Source: Methanobacteriota archaeon
GTDB taxonomy: Archaea; Thermoplasmatota; Poseidoniia; Poseidoniales; Poseidoniaceae
Direction of reading: 5' to 3'
Length of the DNA: 11,439 nt
Assembly (NCBI GenBank): GCA_011525095.1
Contig: WTIV01000149.1
Location: forward strand, 8,986 to 20,424
The notes beneath the pieces were generated by a model. The model worked only from the letters and a program-made list of their open reading frames with translations. It ran no database searches and was not told where the DNA came from. A program made the position numbers and the translations under genes. Of this stretch, positions 1-5,920 are shown one piece after another. Numbering within the stretch: the stretch's first letter is position 1; each line of letters opens with the position of its first letter.

Positions 1-1630
1 CGGTGAACGAAATTGCAGACAACTTAGATTTGACTGTATCAACCGAGTCTCCTGATAGAAGTAACAATCCACCCTCTACCGCTTTTAGTTCGTCATGTGT
101 CATTGACGGCTTGGAAGAACTGGATGCTGATATGCCTGCGTATGCCTCCCATCTACCACTCCATTCCTCAACTATTTCTGCGTGATAATCCGGAACGTAT
201 TCTTCGAGAGTTACGTGGAAATTGGTTCCACCAAACCCGAATGCGGAAATTCCTGCTCTTCTAGGGTTTGAATCTGGCTTTGCCCAATCCAGAGCTTTTG
301 TTGGCACAAAGAATGGAATCTCATCCCATTCAACAGTTGGATTGGGAGTTACGAAACCTGCGCTTGGCGGTATTGTTGCGTGATAAACAGCGTTACAGGC
401 TTTCATTATGCCTGCAATTCCGGCGGCTGCTTTCAAGTGGCCAATTTGGCTCTTGACCGAGCCAACTGCGATGTGGTCGCCACCGTCTAGTCCCTTCCAA
501 AGCAGGGAAAGAGTAGACAATTCGGTTGCGTCTCCAACTTTGGTTGAAGTTCCGTGCGCCTCAACCAGTTCTACGGTTGAAGGGTCGTAACCAGCCTGAG
601 CGTATGCTCGACTGACCGCTTGAACCTGCCCTCTTTGACTAGGTGCAGTAATTCCCTTTCCCCTTCCATCAGATGAACCTCCTACGCCTCTGATTACCGC
701 TTTGATATCGTCGCCATCATCAATTGCATCCGATAGGCGCTTTAGCAGTAAAACACCAGCACCCTCACCCATGACGAAGCCATTTGCCCTAGCATCGAAA
801 GGTGTAGAATGAGAAGGTGAAAGGGCGCCGATTGCGCTAAACTTCGCATAAGTTGGAGCTTCCATACAGCGATCGGTTGCTCCTGCAAGCATAGTATCTA
901 CTTGCCTAGTTTGCAATAATCGGCAGGCATCCAGTAGTGCTGCCATTGATGATGCACATGCCGCATCAGTAGAGTAATTTGGACCTTGCAGGTCGAGAAG
1001 GTTGGCAACTCTTCCACTTACGACGTTGGCCAATTCTCCTGGCATTGTGTCTTCATCTATTCGAGGTGTGCCCTCGCACATTTTCTCAACCATAGCATCG
1101 GCTTGTTCAGGTGTTGCTCCGTTGTCAATTGCAATTTGACGCATCTCTGCGCTGTAGACTCTGATATTAGATTCTGAACGATTTTCTCCACCCAGTGCAT
1201 TAGCGAAAATTACGCCAGTACGCGCTCTGTCAAGCGTTTTACCTCCTTCACCATAACCTGCATTATCGATTGCATCTGCTGAGACCGTTACCGCCCAAAG
1301 TTGGCATGGGTCGATTTGAGGAAGAGTTCCAGGAGGCTGTCTCCATCTTCTCCAATCGAACTCATACCCTTCGACAAATCCTCCAATTTTTGAGTATGTC
1401 TTGCCTTCAGTTACATTCCCAGGGGCACCATTCTCCCAGTAAATGTCTGGATCCCAACGGTCCTTTGATACCTCTTTAATCGAGACATGTGCGTCGATTA
1501 TGTTCTGCCAAAATTCGTCAATAGAGGTTGCATCAGGCATTAATGCAGCCATACCGATTACCGCAATCGGTTCGAAAGGTGCTTGGTTGAGGCCATCGAC
1601 TTGCTTTCCGTCCGCTGTAGTAACCGACAT
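1..1630 (-). CDS. PUFA-synthase/PKS-type multidomain synthase, N-terminal ketosynthase domain (3'-truncated by window)
   Basis: The frame opens with ATG at 1630 and stays open through the left edge, giving 543 residues with no stop, so the gene is partial. Residues about 20-480 form a type I beta-ketoacyl synthase, which condenses an acyl thioester with a malonyl-ACP extender. Visible landmarks are IAVIGMAALMPDA near the start, the nucleophile motif DAACASS (Cys225), EAHGTST (His359), KSQIGHLK (His398) and RRAGISAFGFGGTNFH (458-472). The Cys-His-His triad is therefore complete. The FGFGGTNFH and LEEY wording and DAACASS, rather than DTACSSS, resemble PfaA-type KS domains of polyunsaturated fatty acid synthases. 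From about 520, LLLLSGDS looks like the linker that precedes an acyltransferase, so more domains should lie beyond the edge. The gene follows fabI by 4 bases, with GGAG about 9 bases before the start lying inside the fabI end. The domain is certain; the product (PUFA, other lipid or polyketide) is inferred. Confidence 0.9.
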   Translation of the reverse strand, partial: MSVTTADGKQVDGLNQAPFEPIAVIGMAALMPDATSIDEFWQNIIDAHVSIKEVSKDRWDPDIYWENGAPGNVTEGKTYSKIGGFVEGYEFDWRRWRQPPGTLPQIDPCQLWAVTVSADAIDNAGYGEGGKTLDRARTGVIFANALGGENRSESNIRVYSAEMRQIAIDNGATPEQADAMVEKMCEGTPRIDEDTMPGELANVVSGRVANLLDLQGPNYSTDAACASSMAALLDACRLLQTRQVDTMLAGATDRCMEAPTYAKFSAIGALSPSHSTPFDARANGFVMGEGAGVLLLKRLSDAIDDGDDIKAVIRGVGGSSDGRGKGITAPSQRGQVQAVSRAYAQAGYDPSTVELVEAHGTSTKVGDATELSTLSLLWKGLDGGDHIAVGSVKSQIGHLKAAAGIAGIMKACNAVYHATIPPSAGFVTPNPTVEWDEIPFFVPTKALDWAKPDSNPRRAGISAFGFGGTNFHVTLEEYVPDYHAEIVEEWSGRWEAYAGISASSSSKPSMTHDELKAVEGGLLLLSGDSVDTVKSKLSAISFT

Positions 1631-1634
1631 GAAA

Positions 1635-2429
1635 TCACTCTCCCATTATACTCGGGGGCACCATCGTAATCGAATACCCTGCATCGACATGGATACACTG
1701 TCCTGTAACTCCTGAAGAGAGAGGGCTTGCAAGCCAAGTCGTACACCCTGCAACGTCTGATTGTGTTACATTGCGACGCAGTGGAGAATTTGCTGCGACG
1801 TGGTCTAAGATATTGTCAAAGCCCGGAATTCCGCTAGCAGCGATTGTTCTTATTGGACCACTAGATATCGAATTTACACGGTGTCCTTCTGGCCCAAGGT
1901 GGCAAGCCAACTCTCTTGTCCAACATTCAAGGGCCGCTTTTGCCATACTCATGATTCCATAAGATGGAACGTGCCTAGTCGATGCAGCATAGGTTAGCGT
2001 AATTGTTGAGGACCCGGGGTTTAGGTATGGCAGTGCAAACTTTAGACAACGCTGAAGTGAGTTCGCAGAAATGGTGTATGCTGTGTTGATACTTTCATCA
2101 TCGACAAACAAGATTGGCCTATCGAAACATTCCCTAGGTGCAAATCCAATTGCGTGAATCATAATGTCTGCTTTTAGACCAGGATTGTCCTTACTGAATG
2201 CATCGAAAAATTCCTTCGTATCTGCATCTGATGCAACATCCAGAGGATAGAATCCTGCGATTGCAGGAAGTTTGTCCTTTAGTTGGAAAACTCTTGACAT
2301 GAATCTCTTCTGATAACCGAGGTATAATGTCACCCCAGCTTCTGCAAGACTCTTACAAATCGCCCATGCGATTGAGTCTTCGCTCGCCACTCCAAAAACA
2401 AATGCAACTTTACCTTGTAAACCAAGCAT
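1635..2429 (-). CDS. fabI: Enoyl-[acyl-carrier-protein] reductase (FabI-type, NAD(P)H)
   Basis: This encodes a 264-residue short-chain dehydrogenase fold enzyme; E. coli FabI has 262. FabI reduces the trans-2-enoyl-ACP double bond, the last step of each fatty-acid elongation round. Specific FabI marks, numbered from the chosen start, are the cofactor loop GVASEDSIAWAI near 13-24, HAIGFAP near 92-98, and the pair Tyr147 and Tyr157 followed by Lys164 (Y-x6-K). The ten-residue tyrosine spacing matches E. coli Tyr146/Tyr156/Lys163. The substrate loop SSGPIRTIAASGI and the C-terminal HVDAGYSI are also present. These separate it from generic reductases of the family. I chose ATG 2429 because AGGTG (2436-2440) lies 6 bases upstream. 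An in-frame GTG at 2438 would add three residues but overlaps that site. The stop is 4 bases before the synthase start, so the two are probably co-translated and this enzyme may supply the enoyl reduction for that synthase. Confidence 0.93.
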   Translation of the reverse strand: MLGLQGKVAFVFGVASEDSIAWAICKSLAEAGVTLYLGYQKRFMSRVFQLKDKLPAIAGFYPLDVASDADTKEFFDAFSKDNPGLKADIMIHAIGFAPRECFDRPILFVDDESINTAYTISANSLQRCLKFALPYLNPGSSTITLTYAASTRHVPSYGIMSMAKAALECWTRELACHLGPEGHRVNSISSGPIRTIAASGIPGFDNILDHVAANSPLRRNVTQSDVAGCTTWLASPLSSGVTGQCIHVDAGYSITMVPPSIMGE

Positions 2430-2435
2430 CTTTGG

Positions 2436-2440
2436 CACCT
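2436..2440 (-). promoter_or_regulatory. fabI Shine-Dalgarno site that decides the start
   Basis: On the minus strand AGGTG sits 6 bases before ATG 2429. The same AGGTG core, at 7 bases, precedes the hydrolase gene starting at 4570, so this genome appears to use it. It favours ATG 2429 over GTG 2438, whose codon falls inside the site. Confidence 0.55.
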
Positions 2441-2456
2441 ACCCTTAGGGTAGGTG
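2436..2456. promoter_or_regulatory. 21-bp near-perfect palindrome over the fabI ribosome-binding site
   Basis: Ten-base arms CACCTACCCT and AGGGTAGGTG surround a single central base, ending 6 bases before the fabI ATG. The symmetry suits a dimeric repressor operator for the fabI-synthase unit. In the transcript the same arms could pair (9-bp stem, 3-base loop) and hide the AGGTG Shine-Dalgarno site, which lies in the arm nearer fabI. The palindrome is seen directly; either regulatory role is inferred. Confidence 0.55.
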
Positions 2457-2491
2457 TCACCCTTGCCATTACGCCTATGACTGTTTTCATC

Positions 2492-2497
2492 AAAAAA
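2492..2497 (-). terminator. Possible oligo-T terminator
   Basis: Six consecutive T on the minus strand lie about 50 bases after the stop of the 377-residue protein gene. Archaeal RNA polymerase often terminates at oligo-T runs. The run is short and has no good hairpin, so this is a weak call. The same T-rich stretch could instead be part of a promoter for fabI. Confidence 0.2.
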
Positions 2498-2547
2498 CTG
2501 GATACAGAGCCTATTGAGAGGGAGTTTGCGATTTTTCGATTTGCGGT

Positions 2548-3681
2548 CTAAAGATCCTCAAAATCAAAATCATCATCCAAATCATCCAAGTCATCGAAAT
2601 CCAGGTCGTCATCAAACTCTTCAGCGATTTGCTCCTCAGAGATTCCCGCTTTCTTCCCAGCCTTGCGGCCTGATTTTTTTGCCCTCTTTTCAGCCTTGGC
2701 GACCCTCTTGGCTTCCTTCGCTGCAATTTTCTGCTTGCCAGCTTTCTTGGTAAGCCTTGAAATGATTACAAGAAGGAAGATCACAGCGATCAAACCGCCC
2801 GCACCCATTGCGATTATTGCAACGCTGTCTTCGCCCATAGAACTTATATCGTCTATGCCAATTGAACCTCCCCCGCCACTTGATGCTGCAACATTGACTC
2901 TGATTGAGACCTCACTAGGCTCTGCATCGGGGTCTAGACTTGAGAAAGCTCTGAGTTCAACCTGAACTGAGATTTCGCTTGAAGCCTCGCCAGGTGCTTG
3001 CAAAATGATGTCCCCTTGGTCAGAAGATGAGCCTGGATTAACTGTTGCTCTAAAGAAGGGATCCGAGACAAATTTGAAACCAGCATCTTCCAATTCCTGA
3101 AGGTTAACAATTTGAACCTCTAAGTTGTCGATTCTGTTTCCATCATTAAAAATTGTAAATTGGATTGCTGCTTCTTCGCCAACCTCGATATTCCTGGCGG
3201 ATGGATTTGAGACTTCCAAGTCCATCCTAGAGTATGGCAATGAGTTCACAGTACCTGCAATTTGGCCGGTTGAATTCATTTGACCCCACGGAACCATCAC
3301 CGGCTCCATGCCCCAACTTGTGACACGACCTGTGATTGTGAAATCCTCGGTGGTTACAGCGATTCGAGGCGATGCTGCGAAGACAGCATCGAATGACATT
3401 TCTTCACCTGCAGCGACTTGTTCAAATGAATCCTCTGAAAGTGTTAATGAGAAGTCGTTTCCTTCAACATCGCTCTCAATGCTGATATCTTGAGCAAAGG
3501 AACCCGTGTTTTTCACAGTGCATGAAACCGATACCGGTTGATTTTGTTCAGGATGGGCATTGATGTTAATTGTAGACTGGTCACAGTCAATCTCAACGCC
3601 TATAGGAGTGCCCTGCGCTTCAACGTTGGTTGGAACTAGTAAAAACAACATTAGAACGGAGATGAATAACGCTCTTCTCAT
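2548..3681 (-). CDS. Secreted, membrane-anchored beta-domain protein with polybasic/polyacidic cytoplasmic tail
   Basis: The protein has 377 residues. Residues 1-23 are a signal peptide (MRR, then a hydrophobic core, ending VEA before QG). About 25-265 is an extracellular part rich in beta strands. The phrases SCTVKNTGSFAQDISIE and AAIQFTIFNDGNRIDNLEV are typical of CARDB/NEW3-like immunoglobulin-fold repeats. Cys33 and Cys54 may form a disulfide. A short glycine/serine linker (268-273) leads to a membrane helix at about 286-309. The inside tail is Lys/Arg-rich at 311-346 and almost purely Asp/Glu/Phe/Leu at 349-377. ATG 3681 was chosen because it starts the signal peptide and GGTGG sits 4 bases upstream. 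A longer frame to 3804 would overlap the upstream gene and put the signal peptide internally. The function is unknown: a cell-surface or envelope protein, and the tail may bind nucleic acid or a partner. Confidence 0.85.
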   Translation of the reverse strand: MRRALFISVLMLFLLVPTNVEAQGTPIGVEIDCDQSTININAHPEQNQPVSVSCTVKNTGSFAQDISIESDVEGNDFSLTLSEDSFEQVAAGEEMSFDAVFAASPRIAVTTEDFTITGRVTSWGMEPVMVPWGQMNSTGQIAGTVNSLPYSRMDLEVSNPSARNIEVGEEAAIQFTIFNDGNRIDNLEVQIVNLQELEDAGFKFVSDPFFRATVNPGSSSDQGDIILQAPGEASSEISVQVELRAFSSLDPDAEPSEVSIRVNVAASSGGGGSIGIDDISSMGEDSVAIIAMGAGGLIAVIFLLVIISRLTKKAGKQKIAAKEAKRVAKAEKRAKKSGRKAGKKAGISEEQIAEEFDDDLDFDDLDDLDDDFDFEDL

Positions 3682-3727
3682 GTTTCCACCACTCTTCCCG
3701 ATAATGAACAAGGTCATGAAGTCTTGG
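3682..3727. promoter_or_regulatory. 46-base spacer with GGTGG ribosome-binding site before the anchored 377-aa protein
   Basis: On the minus strand GGTGG (3686-3690) is 4 bases before ATG 3681. This fixes the start of the 377-residue gene at its signal peptide. The spacer is the only gap between the hydrolase gene and this gene. I see no convincing TATA box in it, so read-through from upstream is likely. Confidence 0.5.
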
Positions 3728-4570
3728 TTAAATCGCACCATATATTCTCTCAGGTAAGTCAAAGTGTGTGTTGTACAGGACTTCCTCATCCAATCCTGCC
3801 TCAAGGAGTTGCCTTGTCCGCTTTGGCACGGTTTTAGGACCTAGAACTGCACCAGGCCTTCTTGGGTCATCCATATAGTCGGTTTCAAGCATAAAACCGT
3901 GCGATGAAGACTCAAAAGTACTCATTAATTCCTCGATTGAACCACTACCTGCTAAAACGCTAGGAGTTAAGCCGTGAGTGTATGATTCGTCTACTCGTGG
4001 CGGCGCATAGTGCCTCACCAACTTTTCTCTTGCTAAACCCGCACTGTCAGCCATTTGTGCTAACTCACCATAGGTTAGGTCCGACTCTCCCTCAACGTGA
4101 AGTTGTAGTGGAATGTTTTCCTTTGCCGCTAACTCCATGGTTTCTTGTAGCAATTTGTTTGAGCGATTCCAAATTTCATCTGATACTGGCCAATGAGGTC
4201 TACCAACTTCTCCAATTCCATGAGCTAAGCCCTCGTGGACATAATGCAATGCAGTCTCTATACTATCCCAGTAATTCTCTTCAGCTCTTTCGCCAAGTGA
4301 ATCAAATTGATGAGCGAATGCAGCAGGATGTGGCCCTAAAATAACTCTAACTCCGAGACCTAAATCTCGCACTTCTTGCGCCATAGCAATCGTGTCTGCA
4401 TAACTTTCGGAGTGGCCCTCTCTTGTCACCGGAGGTGATGCGAAATCAGGACAATGAACCAATACTAAGTCGGTTCCACCAACTCTTTGGAAGTCTCTTG
4501 CCGCATCCAAAAAACGACCATTCCTGTTTAAATGAAAATGGTCGTCTAGGATTGGCCCCCTCCAATCCAT
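3728..4570 (-). CDS. TatD-like metal-dependent hydrolase (amidohydrolase-type TIM barrel)
   Basis: This is a cytoplasmic protein of 280 residues with the metal-ligand series of TatD-type hydrolases. It has DDHFHL (His11, His13), GIGEVGRPHW (Glu121), LQLHVEGE (His158), RHYAPP (His187) and LETDYMDDP (Asp231). The order and spacing fit a two-metal TIM-barrel phosphodiesterase/hydrolase. The family includes DNases and deacylases, and archaeal members are mostly uncharacterised, so the substrate cannot be named. The length is slightly above the usual 250-265 residues of TatD. ATG 4570 lies 4 bases after the TBP-like gene's stop, and AGGTG (4578-4582) sits 7 bases before it, which indicates translational coupling. 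No signal peptide or membrane segment is visible. The 46-base gap to the next gene leaves room for only a minimal promoter. Confidence 0.85.
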   Translation of the reverse strand: MDWRGPILDDHFHLNRNGRFLDAARDFQRVGGTDLVLVHCPDFASPPVTREGHSESYADTIAMAQEVRDLGLGVRVILGPHPAAFAHQFDSLGERAEENYWDSIETALHYVHEGLAHGIGEVGRPHWPVSDEIWNRSNKLLQETMELAAKENIPLQLHVEGESDLTYGELAQMADSAGLAREKLVRHYAPPRVDESYTHGLTPSVLAGSGSIEELMSTFESSSHGFMLETDYMDDPRRPGAVLGPKTVPKRTRQLLEAGLDEEVLYNTHFDLPERIYGAI

Positions 4571-4574
4571 GCCA

Positions 4575-5114
4575 TCACACCTTGAACGATTTCTTGTCTG
4601 CGAACTTCGATTTCCAATGTACTGCAGACATTGCTACCATGTTCGGATGTCTAGCATTCAGAGCAACGGTTCTACCGGTAGGCCAAATCAGTAGCTCCAA
4701 ATCGTGCCTCGTGTCATTTATCCTCAAGCAGCCGAGTCTTTCATCCATAGATGAAGTGCCACTTCCTAAGTTCATCCTGACATTTTCTATTGGAATAGGC
4801 TCTCCAAAGTTGAATGAAGCTACAATAGGACCGAGTTCTGTCACAAGCCCTGAATCATCTCTACCCATTCTAAGGAGCATTTCTTTGGCTGCAGCACGTG
4901 CAGCCTCAATTCGATGAGTTCCATGAACAACGATTCTTCCTTCAGAATCAATAATTAGTGTTGCGCGTGGTCTATCTAGCATCTTAATGATTACATCGCC
5001 GTTTACGACCCCACCCAGTCTTTCGACGGCTTCCTCGAGGTCGACTCTGGGTGTTGGAGTGAATCTTGCAAGCAAGTTCTCTACACGAACTTCGATGTTA
5101 TTCGCACCTGACAT
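4575..5114 (-). CDS. Divergent TATA-binding-protein-like (TBP-fold) protein
   Basis: This protein has 179 residues, the usual size of archaeal TBP, with two related halves. The first is about residues 7-84 (IEVRVENLLARF, later RATLIIDSEGRIVVHGTHRIEAARAAAKEML) and the second about 95-170 (GPIVASFNF, later LELLIWPTGRTVALNARH). Both align by eye with the TBP pattern in which ALIFSSGKVVCTGAKS is followed by a helix. The phenylalanine of LIF, one of the DNA-kinking residues in TBP, is Ile55 in the first half and Trp144 in the second, so this is not a standard TBP. It may be an alternative promoter factor, or a TBP-fold protein with another ligand. ATG 5114 was chosen because GGAGG (5122-5126) is 7 bases upstream. 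A GTG at 5120 has no room for a ribosome site. Confidence 0.7.
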   Translation of the reverse strand: MSGANNIEVRVENLLARFTPTPRVDLEEAVERLGGVVNGDVIIKMLDRPRATLIIDSEGRIVVHGTHRIEAARAAAKEMLLRMGRDDSGLVTELGPIVASFNFGEPIPIENVRMNLGSGTSSMDERLGCLRINDTRHDLELLIWPTGRTVALNARHPNMVAMSAVHWKSKFADKKSFKV

Positions 5115-5116
5115 AA

Positions 5117-5914
5117 TCACTCCTCCTCTCCATGCGATGAAGCGCCAAGCAATGAACTCTCTGCATCAGGTAACGCCTTCAGAGCAGATAACATAGACGC
5201 TCTCCATGCTTGTTGAATCGGTACCAGCAGAACCGCATCGTCCCCGTGTTCATCTCTAAGACTCGATAAAGCACCACGTAGTCGAGAGGCGAATCTGAGA
5301 TCCTTTTGTTGATTCAATTCCTCCACTGAATTTTCTCGGTTCAATGTCCACCAAGTTGCTGCAAGAGCACTCGCTGCTTGTAGGCCGTCAGGCTCTCTAG
5401 ATGGTTGCTCAACCACGTGCTTTCGCATGCGCTTGATTCCTTTTCTCCATCGCCTTGATGTGAAAATTATCCTTGCTAATTTTAGTGGCCTAGTCATCGC
5501 TTTAGCTTCCTTACCAAGGAACTCTGCCCATTCTTCGTCATCCATATCTGGTTCGATGAAGTATACTGGACGGTCGTGGTTGACCGCTGCTTTGTGAAGC
5601 CTTCTTGGTTCAGGGTCTGGAAATCTTCCCACTTGTAATCCTTCGACTCCATAGGCGAGCATTTCGAGATAAAGTCCATCCAGCCCTCCGTTGAGAATTG
5701 CGCTGTCTAAATTGATTCCAGAATCTTCAGCCTCTGCTTTTTCTTCTTCAGCCCAAACCTCTACTTCCTCGCTGGAGCCCATAATACCCAAGCCATGCCA
5801 ATTGAGGCGAGGCCTCATTGCATTTGGCAAAACCACTGTTGGTAGGACACCGTGCAGCACAATTGTGCCACCATCGGGGTCCTTCCAGTGGATATCTTCC
5901 CAGTCAAGATTCAT
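5117..5914 (-). CDS. Unrecognised cytoplasmic protein, 265 aa
   Basis: I do not recognise a family. The protein has 265 residues, no signal peptide and no membrane helix. Residues 1-45 look beta-rich (GGTIVLHGVLPTVVLP) and 48-65 are strongly acidic. About 113-128 is a strand followed by an acidic loop (VYFIEPDMDDEEW). A very basic stretch at about 140-170 follows (IIFTSRRWRKGIKRMRK). The rest is helical and ends in an acidic tail HGEEE. Tryptophan is frequent. The basic segment could bind nucleic acid, but no known motif proves it. The ATG at 5914 is 6 bases past the stop of the surface-protein gene, with only a weak GTGAT-like ribosome site, suggesting coupling. Its overlap with the TBP-like gene's ribosome site suggests the two products work together. 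Confidence 0.75.
   Translation of the reverse strand: MNLDWEDIHWKDPDGGTIVLHGVLPTVVLPNAMRPRLNWHGLGIMGSSEEVEVWAEEEKAEAEDSGINLDSAILNGGLDGLYLEMLAYGVEGLQVGRFPDPEPRRLHKAAVNHDRPVYFIEPDMDDEEWAEFLGKEAKAMTRPLKLARIIFTSRRWRKGIKRMRKHVVEQPSREPDGLQAASALAATWWTLNRENSVEELNQQKDLRFASRLRGALSSLRDEHGDDAVLLVPIQQAWRASMLSALKALPDAESSLLGASSHGEEE
5120..5127 (-). promoter_or_regulatory. Strong Shine-Dalgarno site of the TBP-like gene
   Basis: AGGAGGAG on the minus strand, inside the last codons of the 265-residue gene, is the best ribosome-binding match in the window. The GGAGG core is 7 bases before ATG 5114. The upstream gene's TGA (5117-5119) lies between this site and the ATG, so ribosomes finishing that gene can restart at once. 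Confidence 0.7.
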
Positions 5915-5920
5915 AGTGAA

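Larger units (their letters stand above)
2430..2547. other. Intergenic region between the anchored 377-aa protein gene and fabI
   Basis: At 118 bases this is the longest non-coding stretch in the window. From right to left on the minus strand it holds AT-rich sequence after the TAG stop, a run of six T at 2497-2492, and then the palindrome at 2456-2436. I see no clear BRE/TATA pair and no tRNA-like or riboswitch-like fold. It is the best candidate place for a promoter of the fabI-synthase unit, which is an inference from its length and from the tight spacing elsewhere. Confidence 0.5.

Noticed and set aside
1558..1746. 62-codon minus-strand frame across the fabI-synthase junction
   Set aside because: It overlaps the ends of two clearly coding frames in a different phase.
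1635..2429. Generic short-chain dehydrogenase or FabG-type ketoreductase
   Set aside because: The cofactor loop ASEDSIAW, the Tyr-x9-Tyr-x6-Lys arrangement and the SGPIRT loop are FabI-specific. FabG would show TGxxxGIG and Y-x3-K.
2551..2620. Apparent tandem repeat of ATCATCCAA-like units
   Set aside because: It is explained by the Asp-rich codons of the acidic tail (GAT/GAC runs); the units are irregular.
3682..3804. N-terminal extension of the 377-residue anchored protein to a start at 3804
   Set aside because: It would overlap the hydrolase gene by 77 bases and bury the signal peptide 41 residues inside. ATG 3681 has a good GGTGG ribosome site.
3982..4344. 120-codon plus-strand open frame
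   Set aside because: It lies wholly opposite the hydrolase gene, whose metal-ligand motifs are intact. The plus-strand protein resembles no known family.
5118..5120. GTG start for the TBP-like protein giving a 4-base GTGA overlap
   Set aside because: The ribosome site AGGAGGAG runs into this GTG, leaving no spacer. ATG 5114 has the ideal 7-base spacing.
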